A stretch of DNA of 64,000 nucleotides from JAWWPY01 sp963822825 (GTDB lineage: Bacteria; Actinomycetota; Actinomycetes; Streptosporangiales; Streptosporangiaceae): the NCBI GenBank assembly GCA_963822825.1, contig CAWGIW010000025.1, positions 124,001 to 188,000 on the forward strand, given 5' to 3'. The position numbers and the translations under genes were made by a program. This document shows, piece after piece, positions 25,293 to 34,705 of the stretch. The first letter of the stretch is position 1. Each line of letters opens with the position of its first letter. The notes under the pieces were generated by a model. It was not told the DNA's origin. It made no database searches and saw only the letters and a program-made list of their open reading frames with translations.

Positions 25293-26254
25293 CGATCACA
25301 CCGCAACTCGCGGGGGAGGTGTCGGCGGCGCTCGCCGCGGGCGGGCCGGTCGTAGCGCTGGAAACGACGCTGGTCTCGCACGGCTTCTCGGAAGGCCGGG
25401 GCCTGGCCGCGGCCCAGGCCGCCGAGGCCAGGGTGCGCGAGGCCGGGGCCATCCCGGCCACGGTGGGGGTCCTGGACGGCGCGCTGAGGATCGGGCTGAG
25501 CGCCGCGGACCTGGAGCGGTTCGCCGCCGCGGGCACCGCCGCCCGGAAGGTCGGCGCGCGCGACCTGGCGGCCTGCATCGTGCAGGGTGCGCTCGGTGCC
25601 ACCACGGTCGGCGGGACCCTGGCCGCCTGCCGGGCGGCCGGCATCCGGTTCATGGCCACCGGCGGGACCGGCGGCGTGCACCGAGGTTTCGCGCAGAGCC
25701 TCGACATCTCGGCCGACCTGCCGCAGATCGCCCGGACCCAGGCCGTGGTGGTGTCGTCCGGCGCGAAATCGATCCTGGACGTCGCCGCCACCGCCGAGTT
25801 GCTCGAGACCCTAGGCGTGCCCGTCCTGGGCTGGAGGACGCCGACCCTCCCGCTGTTCTACACCGCGGAGGGCGGCCCTCCGGTGTCCGCGGTGGTGACC
25901 GAAGGCTCCGAAGTGGCCGCCATCGCCACTGCTCATTGGCAGCTCAACGGAAAATCCGGGTTGCTCCTGGCCCGCCCCCCGGAGCCGGCCCTGGATATCG
26001 AGCCCATCCTGGCCGAAGCAGTGAGCCGGGTCCGGGATGCCGGGGTGACGGGACAGTTGGTGACACCATCCGTGCTGGCTCTGGTGCATGAGTTGAGCGG
26101 AGGCCGCAGCATCGACGTCAACCGGCAGCTCATCGCGGATAACGCGGCCCTGGCCGCCGAGGTCGCGGTGGCCTACACGCGCGGCGCCTCATCCCCCAGT
26201 CGCGGATCAGCCTCCGAGACGATGAAACAGATCCCCCTTCGGCATGACGACTGA
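25289..26254 (+). CDS. psuG: Pseudouridine-5'-phosphate glycosidase
   Basis: A 321-residue enzyme that splits pseudouridine 5'-phosphate into uracil and ribose 5-phosphate. Family blocks in order: VVALETTLVSHGF near residue 22, GVLDGALRIGLS near 65, a VGARDLAACIVQGALGATT segment near 92, and FMATGGTGGVHRG near 123 containing the conserved His. DLPQIARTQAVVVSSGAKSI and TPTLPLFYT follow. GTG 25289 overlaps the kinase stop. A C-terminal tail of about 15 residues after the last conserved helix is extra. Confidence 0.93.
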   Translation: MTITPQLAGEVSAALAAGGPVVALETTLVSHGFSEGRGLAAAQAAEARVREAGAIPATVGVLDGALRIGLSAADLERFAAAGTAARKVGARDLAACIVQGALGATTVGGTLAACRAAGIRFMATGGTGGVHRGFAQSLDISADLPQIARTQAVVVSSGAKSILDVAATAELLETLGVPVLGWRTPTLPLFYTAEGGPPVSAVVTEGSEVAAIATAHWQLNGKSGLLLARPPEPALDIEPILAEAVSRVRDAGVTGQLVTPSVLALVHELSGGRSIDVNRQLIADNAALAAEVAVAYTRGASSPSRGSASETMKQIPLRHDD

Positions 26255-26284
26255 GTGGGGCAACACGTCATAGCGTGTCATGGT

Positions 26285-27643
26285 ATGACGCTACAGCTGA
26301 CCCGCCCGCGCCGCGGCGGCGACAGCCCGGACCGGGATTCCGCCGCGGCGCCGCTCACCGCGATCCGCTGGCCGTGGGCCGCCGCCCTGTTCTCGGCCTG
26401 CGCGCTGTTCGCCGGCGGGGTCGCGATGCTCAGCGCGAATCCGCCACAGCGCCTCTGGGGGGCGCTCGCCGCCGGTTCCTACGCCGCGGCGGCCATCGCC
26501 GTAGCGGCCGGACGGCGGCACGGGATGGGGCTCGCCCTCCTGATCGCGGTGGGCGGCGCGCTCATCGCGCCGCTGGCCTGGATGGCCGTGACCGGCATGG
26601 GGCAGCCGGAGATCGCCGTGATCATCCATGGTGCGGCTCTGCTCCTGCAGCACGGCACGCCGTACCAGGGAACGGCCGCGCTCGCCGCCGCGCACGGATT
26701 CGGCGCCTTCAACCCCTACCTGCCCGCGCTCGTCGTATTCGGTCTGCCGCACGCGCTCTTCGGGAGCGGGCTGCTCACCGACCCGCGACTGTGGTTCGGC
26801 GCCGTGTTCGTGGTCGCGTTCGGCGGCGCGCTGTCCGCGGCGTCGGTGCCGCACGCCTGGCGCTGGACCGCCCTGATCACCGCCTCACCGCTGATCGCGT
26901 TCCCGCTCTCCACCGGTGGTGACGACCTGCCCGTCCTGGCCCTCATGTGCCTCGGGCTGGCGCTGCTGGGCACCGCGCCGGACAGGTCGCGGCCGGTCGC
27001 GGCCGGGCTGGTCCTTGGTCTCGCCGCCGGCATGAAGGCGACCGCCTGGCCCGCCCTGGTGGTGGCGCTCGCCCTGGTCGCGGCCCGGGACGGCCGGCGG
27101 GCCGCCGCCGTGCTGGCCGCGTCCGCGCTCGGCGTGGCCGCGGCCGCCGACGGGCCCGTGCTGGCCAGGCACCCAGGAGCCATGGTGGTGAACACGGTCC
27201 TGTACCCGCTCGGGCTGACCAAGATCAAGAGTCCCGCGGCCAGTGTGCTGCCCGGGCACCTGATCGCCCAGGCCTGGGGCGGTGGGCACTGGGTCGCCAT
27301 CGCGCTGGTCGTGATCTCGGGCCTCGCGGTGGCCGGATCACTGGTGGTCCGGCCCCCCCGGGATGAGCGGGCGGCGGGCTGGCGGCTGGTGGCCGGGCTG
27401 ACCCTGATGTTCACCTTCGCGCCGGCCAGCCGGGTCGGCTATTTCGTCTACCCGCTCGGCCTGGCCGCCTGGCTCCTGCTGGCCGCGCGGGCCAGCCGCC
27501 CGCGGCGGACGACGCCCGGCCCGGTGGACCGCGTCCTGCCGGGCCGGTTCGCCCGGCGTAGGGTCGTGCTGTCCTGGGGGGCAGCGCAGCACTCCACGCA
27601 GGAGGTTACCGATGCGGATAGGCACGTCGCTCACCGACCCTAA
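26285..27643 (+). CDS. Polytopic membrane protein, DUF2029/GT87-like
   Basis: About 452 residues with ten or so hydrophobic helices, beginning with WAAALFSACALFAGGVAML. A large loop contains AAHGFGAFNPYLPALVVFG, and the later segment LVLGLAAGMKATAWPALVV resembles the DUF2029 (GT87) mannosyltransferase-like family, which in mycobacteria builds polyprenyl-linked mannans. Identification is by topology and short segments only. The ATG at 26285 was preferred over 26255. Its last 32 bases overlap the start of the next gene; the C-terminal tail after the last helix is about 45 residues. Confidence 0.65.
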   Translation: MTLQLTRPRRGGDSPDRDSAAAPLTAIRWPWAAALFSACALFAGGVAMLSANPPQRLWGALAAGSYAAAAIAVAAGRRHGMGLALLIAVGGALIAPLAWMAVTGMGQPEIAVIIHGAALLLQHGTPYQGTAALAAAHGFGAFNPYLPALVVFGLPHALFGSGLLTDPRLWFGAVFVVAFGGALSAASVPHAWRWTALITASPLIAFPLSTGGDDLPVLALMCLGLALLGTAPDRSRPVAAGLVLGLAAGMKATAWPALVVALALVAARDGRRAAAVLAASALGVAAAADGPVLARHPGAMVVNTVLYPLGLTKIKSPAASVLPGHLIAQAWGGGHWVAIALVVISGLAVAGSLVVRPPRDERAAGWRLVAGLTLMFTFAPASRVGYFVYPLGLAAWLLLAARASRPRRTTPGPVDRVLPGRFARRRVVLSWGAAQHSTQEVTDADRHVAHRP

Positions 27644-28520
27644 AGGCCCGGACCCGTTCGGCCAGCTGACCGAGCAGTTGCAGCGGGCGGCCGACGACGG
27701 CTTCGCGTCGGCGTGGATGAACAACATCTTCGGCCTGGACGCGCTGACCGCGTTGGCCGTCGCGGGCCGTGAGGTGCCAGGAATCGAGCTGGGCACGGCG
27801 GTGGTGCCGACCTACCCGCGTCATCCGGCGGTCCTGGTCCAGCAGGCGCTGACCGCGGCGGCGGCCGTTGGCGGCCGGCTGACGCTCGGCATCGGGCTGT
27901 CGCACAAGATCGTGATTGAGGACATGTACGGGTACGACTTCAGCCAGCCGATCCGGCACATGCGGGAGTACCTGGCGGTACTGCTGCCACTGCTGGACGG
28001 CCAGCCGGTGGGCTTCGGCGGTGAGACGCTGAGCGCGCACATCGGGCTGAGCACGCCCGGTCCCGGCCGGGTGCCCGTGCTGCTCGCCGCGCTGGGCCCG
28101 CGCATGCTGCGGCTGGCCGGTGAGCTGGCCGAAGGCACCATACTGTGGATGACCGGGCCGGCCACCGTGCGCGAGCACATCGTGCCGGAGATCACGGCCG
28201 CGGCCCAGGCGGCCGGGCGGCCCAGCCCCCGCGTGGTGTGCATCCTGCCGGTGTGCGTCACCGATGACCCGGATGGTGCCCGCGCCCGGGCGGCCAAGGT
28301 GTTCGCGATCTACGGCGACCTGCCGTCCTACCGGGCCATGCTCGACCGTGAAGGCGCCGCCGGCCCGGGCGACGTAGCCCTCGTCGGCGACGAGGACGCC
28401 GTGGCCGGGCAGATCGCCACGCTGGCCGAGGCCGGCGTCACCGACTTCGTGGCCGGTGAGTACGCCCGCGGCGACGACGCCACCCGCACCCGCCGGTTCC
28501 TCGCCTCCCTGCTCGCCTGA
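27612..28520 (+). CDS. LLM-class F420-dependent oxidoreductase
   Basis: A 302-residue luciferase-like enzyme. MRIGTSLTDPKGPDPF, VVPTYPRHPAVLVQQALTA and GGRLTLGIGLSHKIVIE follow the TIGR03564 type of F420-dependent oxidoreductases. An AGGAGG site seven bases before the ATG supports the start although it lies inside the preceding membrane-protein gene. Substrate unknown. It ends just before a GC hairpin shared with the convergent pta gene. Confidence 0.88.
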   Translation: MRIGTSLTDPKGPDPFGQLTEQLQRAADDGFASAWMNNIFGLDALTALAVAGREVPGIELGTAVVPTYPRHPAVLVQQALTAAAAVGGRLTLGIGLSHKIVIEDMYGYDFSQPIRHMREYLAVLLPLLDGQPVGFGGETLSAHIGLSTPGPGRVPVLLAALGPRMLRLAGELAEGTILWMTGPATVREHIVPEITAAAQAAGRPSPRVVCILPVCVTDDPDGARARAAKVFAIYGDLPSYRAMLDREGAAGPGDVALVGDEDAVAGQIATLAEAGVTDFVAGEYARGDDATRTRRFLASLLA

Positions 28521-28524
28521 ACCA

Positions 28525-28541
28525 GCGGGCGGGCCGCCCGC
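28525..28541. terminator. Short GC hairpin between convergent genes
   Basis: GCGGGC at 28525-28530 pairs with GCCCGC at 28536-28541 around a five-base loop. It lies in the 46-base gap between the stop of the F420 oxidoreductase gene and the stop of pta. Confidence 0.45.
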
Positions 28542-28566
28542 GGTGCCGCGGCGATGCCGCGATCGT

Positions 28567-29532
28567 CTATAGCGCCTGCAGTGAGACGTCCTCGTATGGC
28601 GCCTGCCGCATGGCCTGGACGGCGCTGGCCAGCGCGACCGCCACGATATCGGCCGCACTGCAGCCACGCGAGAGGTCGTTCATGGGAGCGGCCAGTCCCT
28701 GGAGGAACGGCCCGATGGCAGTCGCGCCAGCGAGCCGCTCGGTGATCTTGTACGCGATGTTCGCCGCCTCGAGGCTGGGGAACACGAAGACGTTCACCCG
28801 CCCGGGAACGGCCGAGGCGGTCGCCTTGCGCGATCCCACGTCGGCCGCGAACGCGGCGTCGAACTGCATCTCGCCATCGACCTCCAGCGTGGGCGCCCAC
28901 TTCCTGACCAGATCGACCGCTGACCGCACACAGTCCACGCGGGCGTGCTGGGCACTGCCTTTCGTGCTGAACGACAGCATGGCCACGACTGGTTCCTGCC
29001 CGGTGAGGTCGGCGAACGTGCGGCTCGTGGCGATCGCGATTTCGGCGAGCTGGGCCGGGTCCGGCTCGGGCACCACGGCGCAGTCGGCGTACGCGATGAC
29101 CCGCCCGTCACTGAGGCCCATCAGAAAGCTGCTCGTCACCGTGTGAACCCCTGGTGCCTTGCCGAGCACCCGCAGCGCCGCACGGATCACCTCGCCGGTC
29201 GGCCGCTCACTGCCACCCACGCACGCATCGGCCAGTCCCGTCCTGACCGCGGCGGCGGCCACATACAAAGGGGACCGGGCCAGCTGCCGGCGCTCGTAGG
29301 CGCTGCGCCCGGCCAGCGCCTGGCTCAAGGCGGCCGCGATCAGTGGATGCGTGCGGACGTCCGCGACGTAGGAGCGGTCGGCCAGCACCGGCACGATTGG
29401 TGTCGTGTCCGCCAGCCGTCGCGCCGCCTCGGCCGACCTCGGATCCTCACCCTCGGCCAGCACCACGCGCATGGGCCTGTCGCCGATCGTCCGGAGCCAG
29501 GATTTCGTCAGGATCTCTCCCGCGGCGTTCAC
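28567..29532 (-). CDS. pta: Phosphate acetyltransferase
   Basis: A 321-residue enzyme interconverting acetyl phosphate and acetyl-CoA. RVVLAEGEDPRSAEAARRL near residue 22, SSFLMGLSDGRVIAYADCAV near 135, and VFVFPSLEAANIAYKITERL near 250 are the PTA family blocks. It is the short, single-domain form. The GTG at 29532 forms a GTGA overlap with the phosphoketolase stop. That start gives VNAAGEILTKSWLRTI as the N-terminus, whereas the longer reading to 29601 would run inside the upstream gene. With the phosphoketolase it makes a route from sugar phosphate to acetyl-CoA. Confidence 0.9.
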   Translation of the reverse strand: MNAAGEILTKSWLRTIGDRPMRVVLAEGEDPRSAEAARRLADTTPIVPVLADRSYVADVRTHPLIAAALSQALAGRSAYERRQLARSPLYVAAAAVRTGLADACVGGSERPTGEVIRAALRVLGKAPGVHTVTSSFLMGLSDGRVIAYADCAVVPEPDPAQLAEIAIATSRTFADLTGQEPVVAMLSFSTKGSAQHARVDCVRSAVDLVRKWAPTLEVDGEMQFDAAFAADVGSRKATASAVPGRVNVFVFPSLEAANIAYKITERLAGATAIGPFLQGLAAPMNDLSRGCSAADIVAVALASAVQAMRQAPYEDVSLQAL

Positions 29533-31901
29533 GGCCTCTGCCAGACCCAGTTGCGGATCTCGGGCGGGTCCTCGCCGTGCTGTCGCGTGTAAGCGCGGCA
29601 CCGCAGCCGCTCGTTGACCAGGTCCTGCCGGATGTGGGCGGCCACGGGGCCGAGCTGGGGGAGCCGGTCGATGACATCCATCGCCAGGTGGAATCGGTCG
29701 AGGTCGTTGAGCATGACCATGTCGAACGGGGTCGTGGTCGTGCCCTCTTCTTTGTATCCGCGTACGTGCATGTGGTCATGGCCGTTCCGCCGGTAGGCGA
29801 GACGGTGGATAAGCCATGGATAGCCGTGGAAGGCAAAAATGATCGGCTTGTCCGTCGTGAACAACGCATCGAATTCGGAGTCCGGGATGCCGTGGGGATG
29901 TTCGGTGGCCGGCAGCATGCACATGAGGTTGACCACGTTGATCACGCGGATCTTCAGCTCGGGGAAGTACCTATGCAGAAGCTCGACCGCGGCGATGGTT
30001 TCCAGCGTCGGGATGTCCCCCGCGCATGCCATCACCACGTCCGGCTGCTGGCCGGCGTCGTTGCTCGCCCACGTCCAGATGCCGACGCCCCGCGTGCAGT
30101 GCGCGACCGCCTGGTCCATCGACATCCAATTCCGCCCCGGCTGCTTGCCTGCCACGATCACGTTGACGCAATCGGTGGACCGCAGGCATTGATCGGCTAC
30201 CCACAGCAGGGAGTTCGCGTCAGGCGGCAGATAGATCCGGGTCACTTCGGACTTCTTGTTTACGACCACGTCGAGGAAGCCGGGGTCCTGATGGGTGGAA
30301 CCATTGTGATCCTGGCGCCACACGTGCGAGGTGAGCAGATAGTTGAGCGAAGCCACCGGCCGCCGCCAGGGAATGCCGCGGCACGTGGCCAGCCACTTGG
30401 CGTGCTGGTTGAACATTGAGTTGACGATGTGGATGAACGCCTCGTAGCAGGTGAAGATGCCATGCCGCCCGGAGAGAAGGTATCCCTCCAGCCAGCCCTG
30501 GCACAGGTGCTCGCTGAGCACCTCCATGACTTGGCCGCCGGGGCCCAGGTTCTGGTCGGTGGGTGCGAGCCGTGCGGTCCAGACGCGGTTGGTGGCCTCG
30601 AACACGGCGCTCAAGCGGTTGGAGTCGACCTCGTCCGGTCCCATGATCCGGAAGCTGTCGGGGTTGGCGCGGATGACGTCACGAAGATAGGCGCCGAGAA
30701 CCCGGGTGGCCTCGCCGAAGCTCACACCAGGCTGCGGCACCTCCACCGCGTAGTCAGCAACGCCGGGCAGCTCGAGATCGCGTCGTAAGAGGCCGCCGTT
30801 GGCGTGCGGGTTGGCGCTCATCCGCCGATCACCCGCGGGCGGTTGCAAGCGCACCTCCGGTACCGGGCTCCCTTGCTCGTCGAACAATTCCTCTGGGCGG
30901 TAGCTGCGCATCCACGACTCGAGGGCGGCCAAGTGGTCGGGATTCTCCCGGACATCGGCGAGCGGCACCTGGTGCGAGCGCCAGGTGCCTTCGACCGGCA
31001 GGCCATCCACGTGCTTGGGACCGGTCCACCCCTTCGGCGTCCGCAAGACAATCATTGGCCACCGGGAATGCCCGGTCGTGCCGTGCAGGCGGGCCTCGCG
31101 CTGAATGAGGTCGATCGCATCAAAGGCGGCGTCCAGAGCCAGCGCCATCTTCTGGTGCATGCTTTCCGGATCATCGCCTGAGACCACGTAGGGCCGGTAC
31201 CCGTACCCCTCGAACAGCTGCGCGAGTTCGTGCTCGGGGATGCGGGCCAGCACGGCCGGATTGGAGATCTTGTAGCCGTTCAAGTGCAGGACCGGCAAGA
31301 CGGCGCCGTCCCGGACGGGATCGACGAACTTATTGGAGTGCCAGCTGGCGGCCAGCGGCCCGGTCTCCGCCTCGCCGTCGCCAACGATGCAGGTGACGAC
31401 CAAGCCAGGGTTGTCGAAGGCGGCTCCGTACGCGTGCGCAAGCGAGTACCCCAGCTCCCCGCCCTCGTGGATGGACCCCGGCGTCTCCGGTGCCACGTGG
31501 CTCGGCACCCCGCCGGGGAAGGAGAACTGGCGAAACAGCCGCTGCATGCCAGCGGCGTCCTGCGTGATACGGGGGTAGATCTCGCTGTACGTGCCCTCGA
31601 GCCAAGCGTTCGCGACCGCAGCGGGCCCCCCGTGCCCAGGGCCCATAATGCAGATCATGTCCACATCGCGCCCGGTGATGATCCGGTTGAGGTGGCTGTA
31701 CACGAAGTTGATGCCTGGTGTGGTACCCCAGTGGCCGAGCAGCCGTGGCTTGATCTGTTCGGGCCGGAGCGGCTCAGCGAGGAGAGGGTTGCTGAGCAGG
31801 TAGATCTGCCCGACTGACAGGTAGTTGGCCGCCCGCCAATGGGTGTCGAGAAGGCGCAGTTCCTCCGTGCTCAATGGGCTCAGCCCTATAGTGGCGGTCA
31901 T
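29529..31901 (-). CDS. xfp: Xylulose-5-phosphate/fructose-6-phosphate phosphoketolase
   Basis: A 790-residue thiamine-diphosphate enzyme cleaving xylulose 5-phosphate (and perhaps fructose 6-phosphate) with phosphate to acetyl phosphate. The N-terminal substrate block LLGHWGTTPGINFVYSHLNR, GPGHGGPAAVANAWLEGTYS, the ThDP motif VGDGEAETGPLAASWHSNKF near residue 175, and the late HDHMHVRGYKEEGTTTTPFD block are all present. Full length for the family. ATG 31901 has an AAAGGAG site; an in-frame upstream leader to 32039 is not family-like. Co-transcribed with pta through a four-base overlap. The 172 bases to the next gene hold nothing recognised. Confidence 0.95.
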   Translation of the reverse strand: MTATIGLSPLSTEELRLLDTHWRAANYLSVGQIYLLSNPLLAEPLRPEQIKPRLLGHWGTTPGINFVYSHLNRIITGRDVDMICIMGPGHGGPAAVANAWLEGTYSEIYPRITQDAAGMQRLFRQFSFPGGVPSHVAPETPGSIHEGGELGYSLAHAYGAAFDNPGLVVTCIVGDGEAETGPLAASWHSNKFVDPVRDGAVLPVLHLNGYKISNPAVLARIPEHELAQLFEGYGYRPYVVSGDDPESMHQKMALALDAAFDAIDLIQREARLHGTTGHSRWPMIVLRTPKGWTGPKHVDGLPVEGTWRSHQVPLADVRENPDHLAALESWMRSYRPEELFDEQGSPVPEVRLQPPAGDRRMSANPHANGGLLRRDLELPGVADYAVEVPQPGVSFGEATRVLGAYLRDVIRANPDSFRIMGPDEVDSNRLSAVFEATNRVWTARLAPTDQNLGPGGQVMEVLSEHLCQGWLEGYLLSGRHGIFTCYEAFIHIVNSMFNQHAKWLATCRGIPWRRPVASLNYLLTSHVWRQDHNGSTHQDPGFLDVVVNKKSEVTRIYLPPDANSLLWVADQCLRSTDCVNVIVAGKQPGRNWMSMDQAVAHCTRGVGIWTWASNDAGQQPDVVMACAGDIPTLETIAAVELLHRYFPELKIRVINVVNLMCMLPATEHPHGIPDSEFDALFTTDKPIIFAFHGYPWLIHRLAYRRNGHDHMHVRGYKEEGTTTTPFDMVMLNDLDRFHLAMDVIDRLPQLGPVAAHIRQDLVNERLRCRAYTRQHGEDPPEIRNWVWQRP

Positions 31902-32073
31902 TAAGGTCTCCTTTGCCGCTGGCGCCGCCGAAGGTTCAGGCCGGGTTTGCTCCCGCATTCTGGCGACCAGAACGTGTTTGAGGCTCCCCTCGACTGAGGA
32001 GATGATGATCCGCCCGAAGCGGACGTTGCCGCCGGCCACGCGGCCCTGCTGCTGGGCGCCAGCTGGCGCTGGG

Positions 32074-33909
32074 TCAGCGGCGGTCCAGGGCGCGATCGAG
32101 GTTGACCGCCGCGCTGATCAGGGCCAGGTGGGTGAACGCCTGGGGGAAGTTCCCCAGTGCCTCGCCGGAGGCGCCGATCTGCTCGGCGTAGAGCCCGAGA
32201 TGGTTGGCGTAGGTGAGCATCTTCTCGAAGATCGTGCGGGCCTCCTTGACCCGGCCGGCCCGGGTGAGCGCCTCGACGTACCAGAACGAGCAGAGGTTGA
32301 AGGTGCCCTCGCCGCCGGCGATCCCGTCATGCCCGGTGATCGCGTACCGGGAGACCAGGCTGTCGGAGGTGAGTTCAGAGCCGATGCGGTCCAGGGTGGA
32401 CAGGAAACGTGGATCGGTCGGGCCGGCGAACTTGACCAGCGGCATCACCAGCAATGACGCGTCGAGCAGCGTGCTGCCCGGGTGCATGACGTAGGACTGG
32501 AGATCGCGGTCCCAGCACGAGTCCTGCACGAACCGGTGGGCCGCCGCGGCCAGCTTGCTCCATCTCTCGACCGGGGCGGGCAGGCCGCGGGCGCGGGCCA
32601 GGCGGCCGGCCCGGTCGTACGCCACCCAGGTCATCAGCGCGGAGTAGCTGAAGCGCTGCTGCTGGCCGCGGATTTCCCAGACCCCCTCATCCGGCTCGTT
32701 CCAGTGCCTGGAAAGCCAGTCGAGCCGCTTGGACAGCCCCACCCACAGGTCGTAGGAGATCGGCACCTCGCGGTTATAGAGATAGACCGAATCCATCAGC
32801 TCGCCGTAGACGTCGATCTGCCGCTGGTGCACCGCGTTGTTGCCGATGCGGACCGGCCGCGAGCCGCGGTAGCCCTCCAGGTGGTCCAGAACCGTCTCCT
32901 GGATGTCCTCACTGCCATCGACCGCGTACATGATCAGGACATCGCGCTCCGGCGGCACGGACTCGCAGCGGCGCTGCACCCACTCCATGAACGACGCCGC
33001 CTCTTCGAGGAAGCCGAGTTTCATGAGTGCGTAGACGGTGAACGCGGCGTCGCGCAGCCAGCTGAACCGGTAGTCCCAGTTGCGGCCGCCGCCCAGGTCC
33101 TCGGGCAGCGAGGTGGTCGCGGCGGCGACCAGCGCGCCGGTCGGGTGGTAGACGAGCAGCTTGAGGGCGAGCGCCGAGCGCTGGACCGTCTCCCGCCACC
33201 GGCCGCGATAACGGGACTGGCTGACCCAGCCCTGCCAGAAGTCTGAGGTCAGGGTGAACAGCTCGTCGGTCTCACCGGGCGCGAGGGCCCGCACCTCGCC
33301 GAGCCATTCCAGCTCGATGTCGATGCCCTGCCCCTCATTCAGGGTGAACGACGCGGCGACCCCGGATTCCTCGATTTTCAGCGGCACGCTGGTGCGCAGC
33401 ACGAAGCGGCCGGCGGCCGACTCGAACACCGCGCCGACCCCGGTCACCACCTCCACGGTGTGCGGGGCGCGGCCGTAGTCGAACGCCGGGTGGCAGGCCA
33501 GCTCGAAGGTCGCCCGGCCGCGGACGGCGCGCGCCTGCCTGACCAGCAGATCGCGCCCCTTACTGCTACTGCCGGTCTCCGGCACCATGAAGTCGATCAG
33601 CTCACCGACCGCGTCAACGCCGTGAAACCGGGTCAGCAGGATGTTCGTATTGGGCAGGTAAAACTGTTTCGGGCGGGTGTTACTGCGGCTCGACAAAGCG
33701 AAATAGCCGCCTTTGCGGGAATCCAGCAGCGAGCCGAATAGGCTGGCCGCATCAAAGCGGCCCGGACAGTACCAGTCGATCGTGCCGTCCGTGCCTACCA
33801 GCGCCACGGTCCGCAGGTCTCCGATCACGCCGTGCTCTTCGATCGGCAGGTAGCCCGATGTCGGAGGTGCGCCCGGCCGACGGCCGTTCCCCAAGGGATG
33901 ATAAATCAT
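32074..33909 (-). CDS. Glycoside hydrolase family 15 protein (glucoamylase/trehalase type)
   Basis: A 611-residue cytosolic (no signal peptide) enzyme. An N-terminal beta-sandwich domain (about 1-240) opens with IEEHGVIGDLRTVALVGTDG. The (alpha/alpha)6 catalytic domain follows, with NWDYRFSWLRDAAFTVYAL near residue 280, where the general acid region lies. GGEGTFNLCSFWYVEALTRAG near 545 holds the second catalytic Glu. In actinomycetes such enzymes are often trehalases or alpha-glucosidases; which cannot be told. The ATG at 33909 gives MIYHPLGNG. It is divergent from the phosphopantetheinyl transferase. Confidence 0.9.
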   Translation of the reverse strand: MIYHPLGNGRRPGAPPTSGYLPIEEHGVIGDLRTVALVGTDGTIDWYCPGRFDAASLFGSLLDSRKGGYFALSSRSNTRPKQFYLPNTNILLTRFHGVDAVGELIDFMVPETGSSSKGRDLLVRQARAVRGRATFELACHPAFDYGRAPHTVEVVTGVGAVFESAAGRFVLRTSVPLKIEESGVAASFTLNEGQGIDIELEWLGEVRALAPGETDELFTLTSDFWQGWVSQSRYRGRWRETVQRSALALKLLVYHPTGALVAAATTSLPEDLGGGRNWDYRFSWLRDAAFTVYALMKLGFLEEAASFMEWVQRRCESVPPERDVLIMYAVDGSEDIQETVLDHLEGYRGSRPVRIGNNAVHQRQIDVYGELMDSVYLYNREVPISYDLWVGLSKRLDWLSRHWNEPDEGVWEIRGQQQRFSYSALMTWVAYDRAGRLARARGLPAPVERWSKLAAAAHRFVQDSCWDRDLQSYVMHPGSTLLDASLLVMPLVKFAGPTDPRFLSTLDRIGSELTSDSLVSRYAITGHDGIAGGEGTFNLCSFWYVEALTRAGRVKEARTIFEKMLTYANHLGLYAEQIGASGEALGNFPQAFTHLALISAAVNLDRALDRR

Positions 33910-34049
33910 AATCGAGTCGTCCGTTCATGTCCGCGGGTGCCCGGCGCTACCTTCGGCTCATCGAACTGTGCCCGGCCTGGGTGCGGTGACCCGCAGGGCC
34001 GCACGCGGCCGGGCATTCTCGCCCGATACTCCTGCGGGAAAGGCCTGAG

Positions 34050-34705
34050 GTGATCGAGGAGGTCCTGTCGCCGGGCGTGGCGGCCGCCGAGGCTTTCGAG
34101 GACGCGGCCGGCCCGTTCTGTTCCCGGAGGAGGAGGCGGTGATCCTCAGGGCGGTGGACAAGCGTCGCCGGGAGTTCAGGACTACCCGGGCTTGCGCCCA
34201 CGCGGCGCTCGCGGAACTCGGCCTGCCGGCCACGCCCATTGTGCCTGGCGTGCACGGAGCCCCGCAGTGGCCACCTGGCGTGGTGGGCAGCATTACGCAC
34301 TGCGCCGGCTACCGTGCCGCCGCGGTCGCGCGCGCCCGGGAGGTGGTCACCCTGGGGTTGGATGCGGAGCCGAACGAGGCCCTGCCCGCCGGGGTGCTGG
34401 CGCACATCACCATCGGCGCGGAACGGGCCTGGCTGCCTGGGGTCAGCGCTGCGGTGCCTGAGGTGTGCTGGGACCGGCTGATCTTCAGCGCCAAGGAATC
34501 GGTGTACAAGGCGTGGTTCCCGCTCACCGGGCGCTGGCTGGGGTTTGATCAGGCCGCCATCACCGTGGAGTCAGCAGCAGGCAGCTTTGGGGCACGCCTG
34601 CTGGTGCCGGGCCCGGCGGTGGGCGGCCGTCGGCTGGCCGCGTTCACCGGCCGCTGGCTGGTCCGTCAGGGCCTGATCCTGACCGCGATCACAGTCCCAG
34701 CCTGA
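34050..34705 (+). pseudogene. Sfp-type 4'-phosphopantetheinyl transferase, one frameshift
   Basis: The enzyme would load phosphopantetheine onto acyl carrier proteins. GTG 34050 opens a frame reading IEEVLSPGVAAAEAF; it then breaks near 34115. The remainder continues in another frame with LFPEEEAV, VDKRRREFRTTRACAHAAL, VGSITHCAGYRAAAV, GLDAEPNEALP (Mg ligands) and FSAKESVYKAW. Restoring one missing base near 34115 gives 218 residues, the usual length. Without repair, a product could start only at GTG 34139 and would lack about 30 residues. It overlaps the convergent carboxylase by 17 bases; a leader hairpin (33970-34014) lies upstream. Confidence 0.8.

Noticed and set aside
33970..34014. GCCCGGCC/GGCCGGGC stem before the phosphopantetheinyl transferase
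   Set aside because: No plus-strand gene ends upstream, the loop is long and GC-rich stems are common here; mentioned only in the gene entry.
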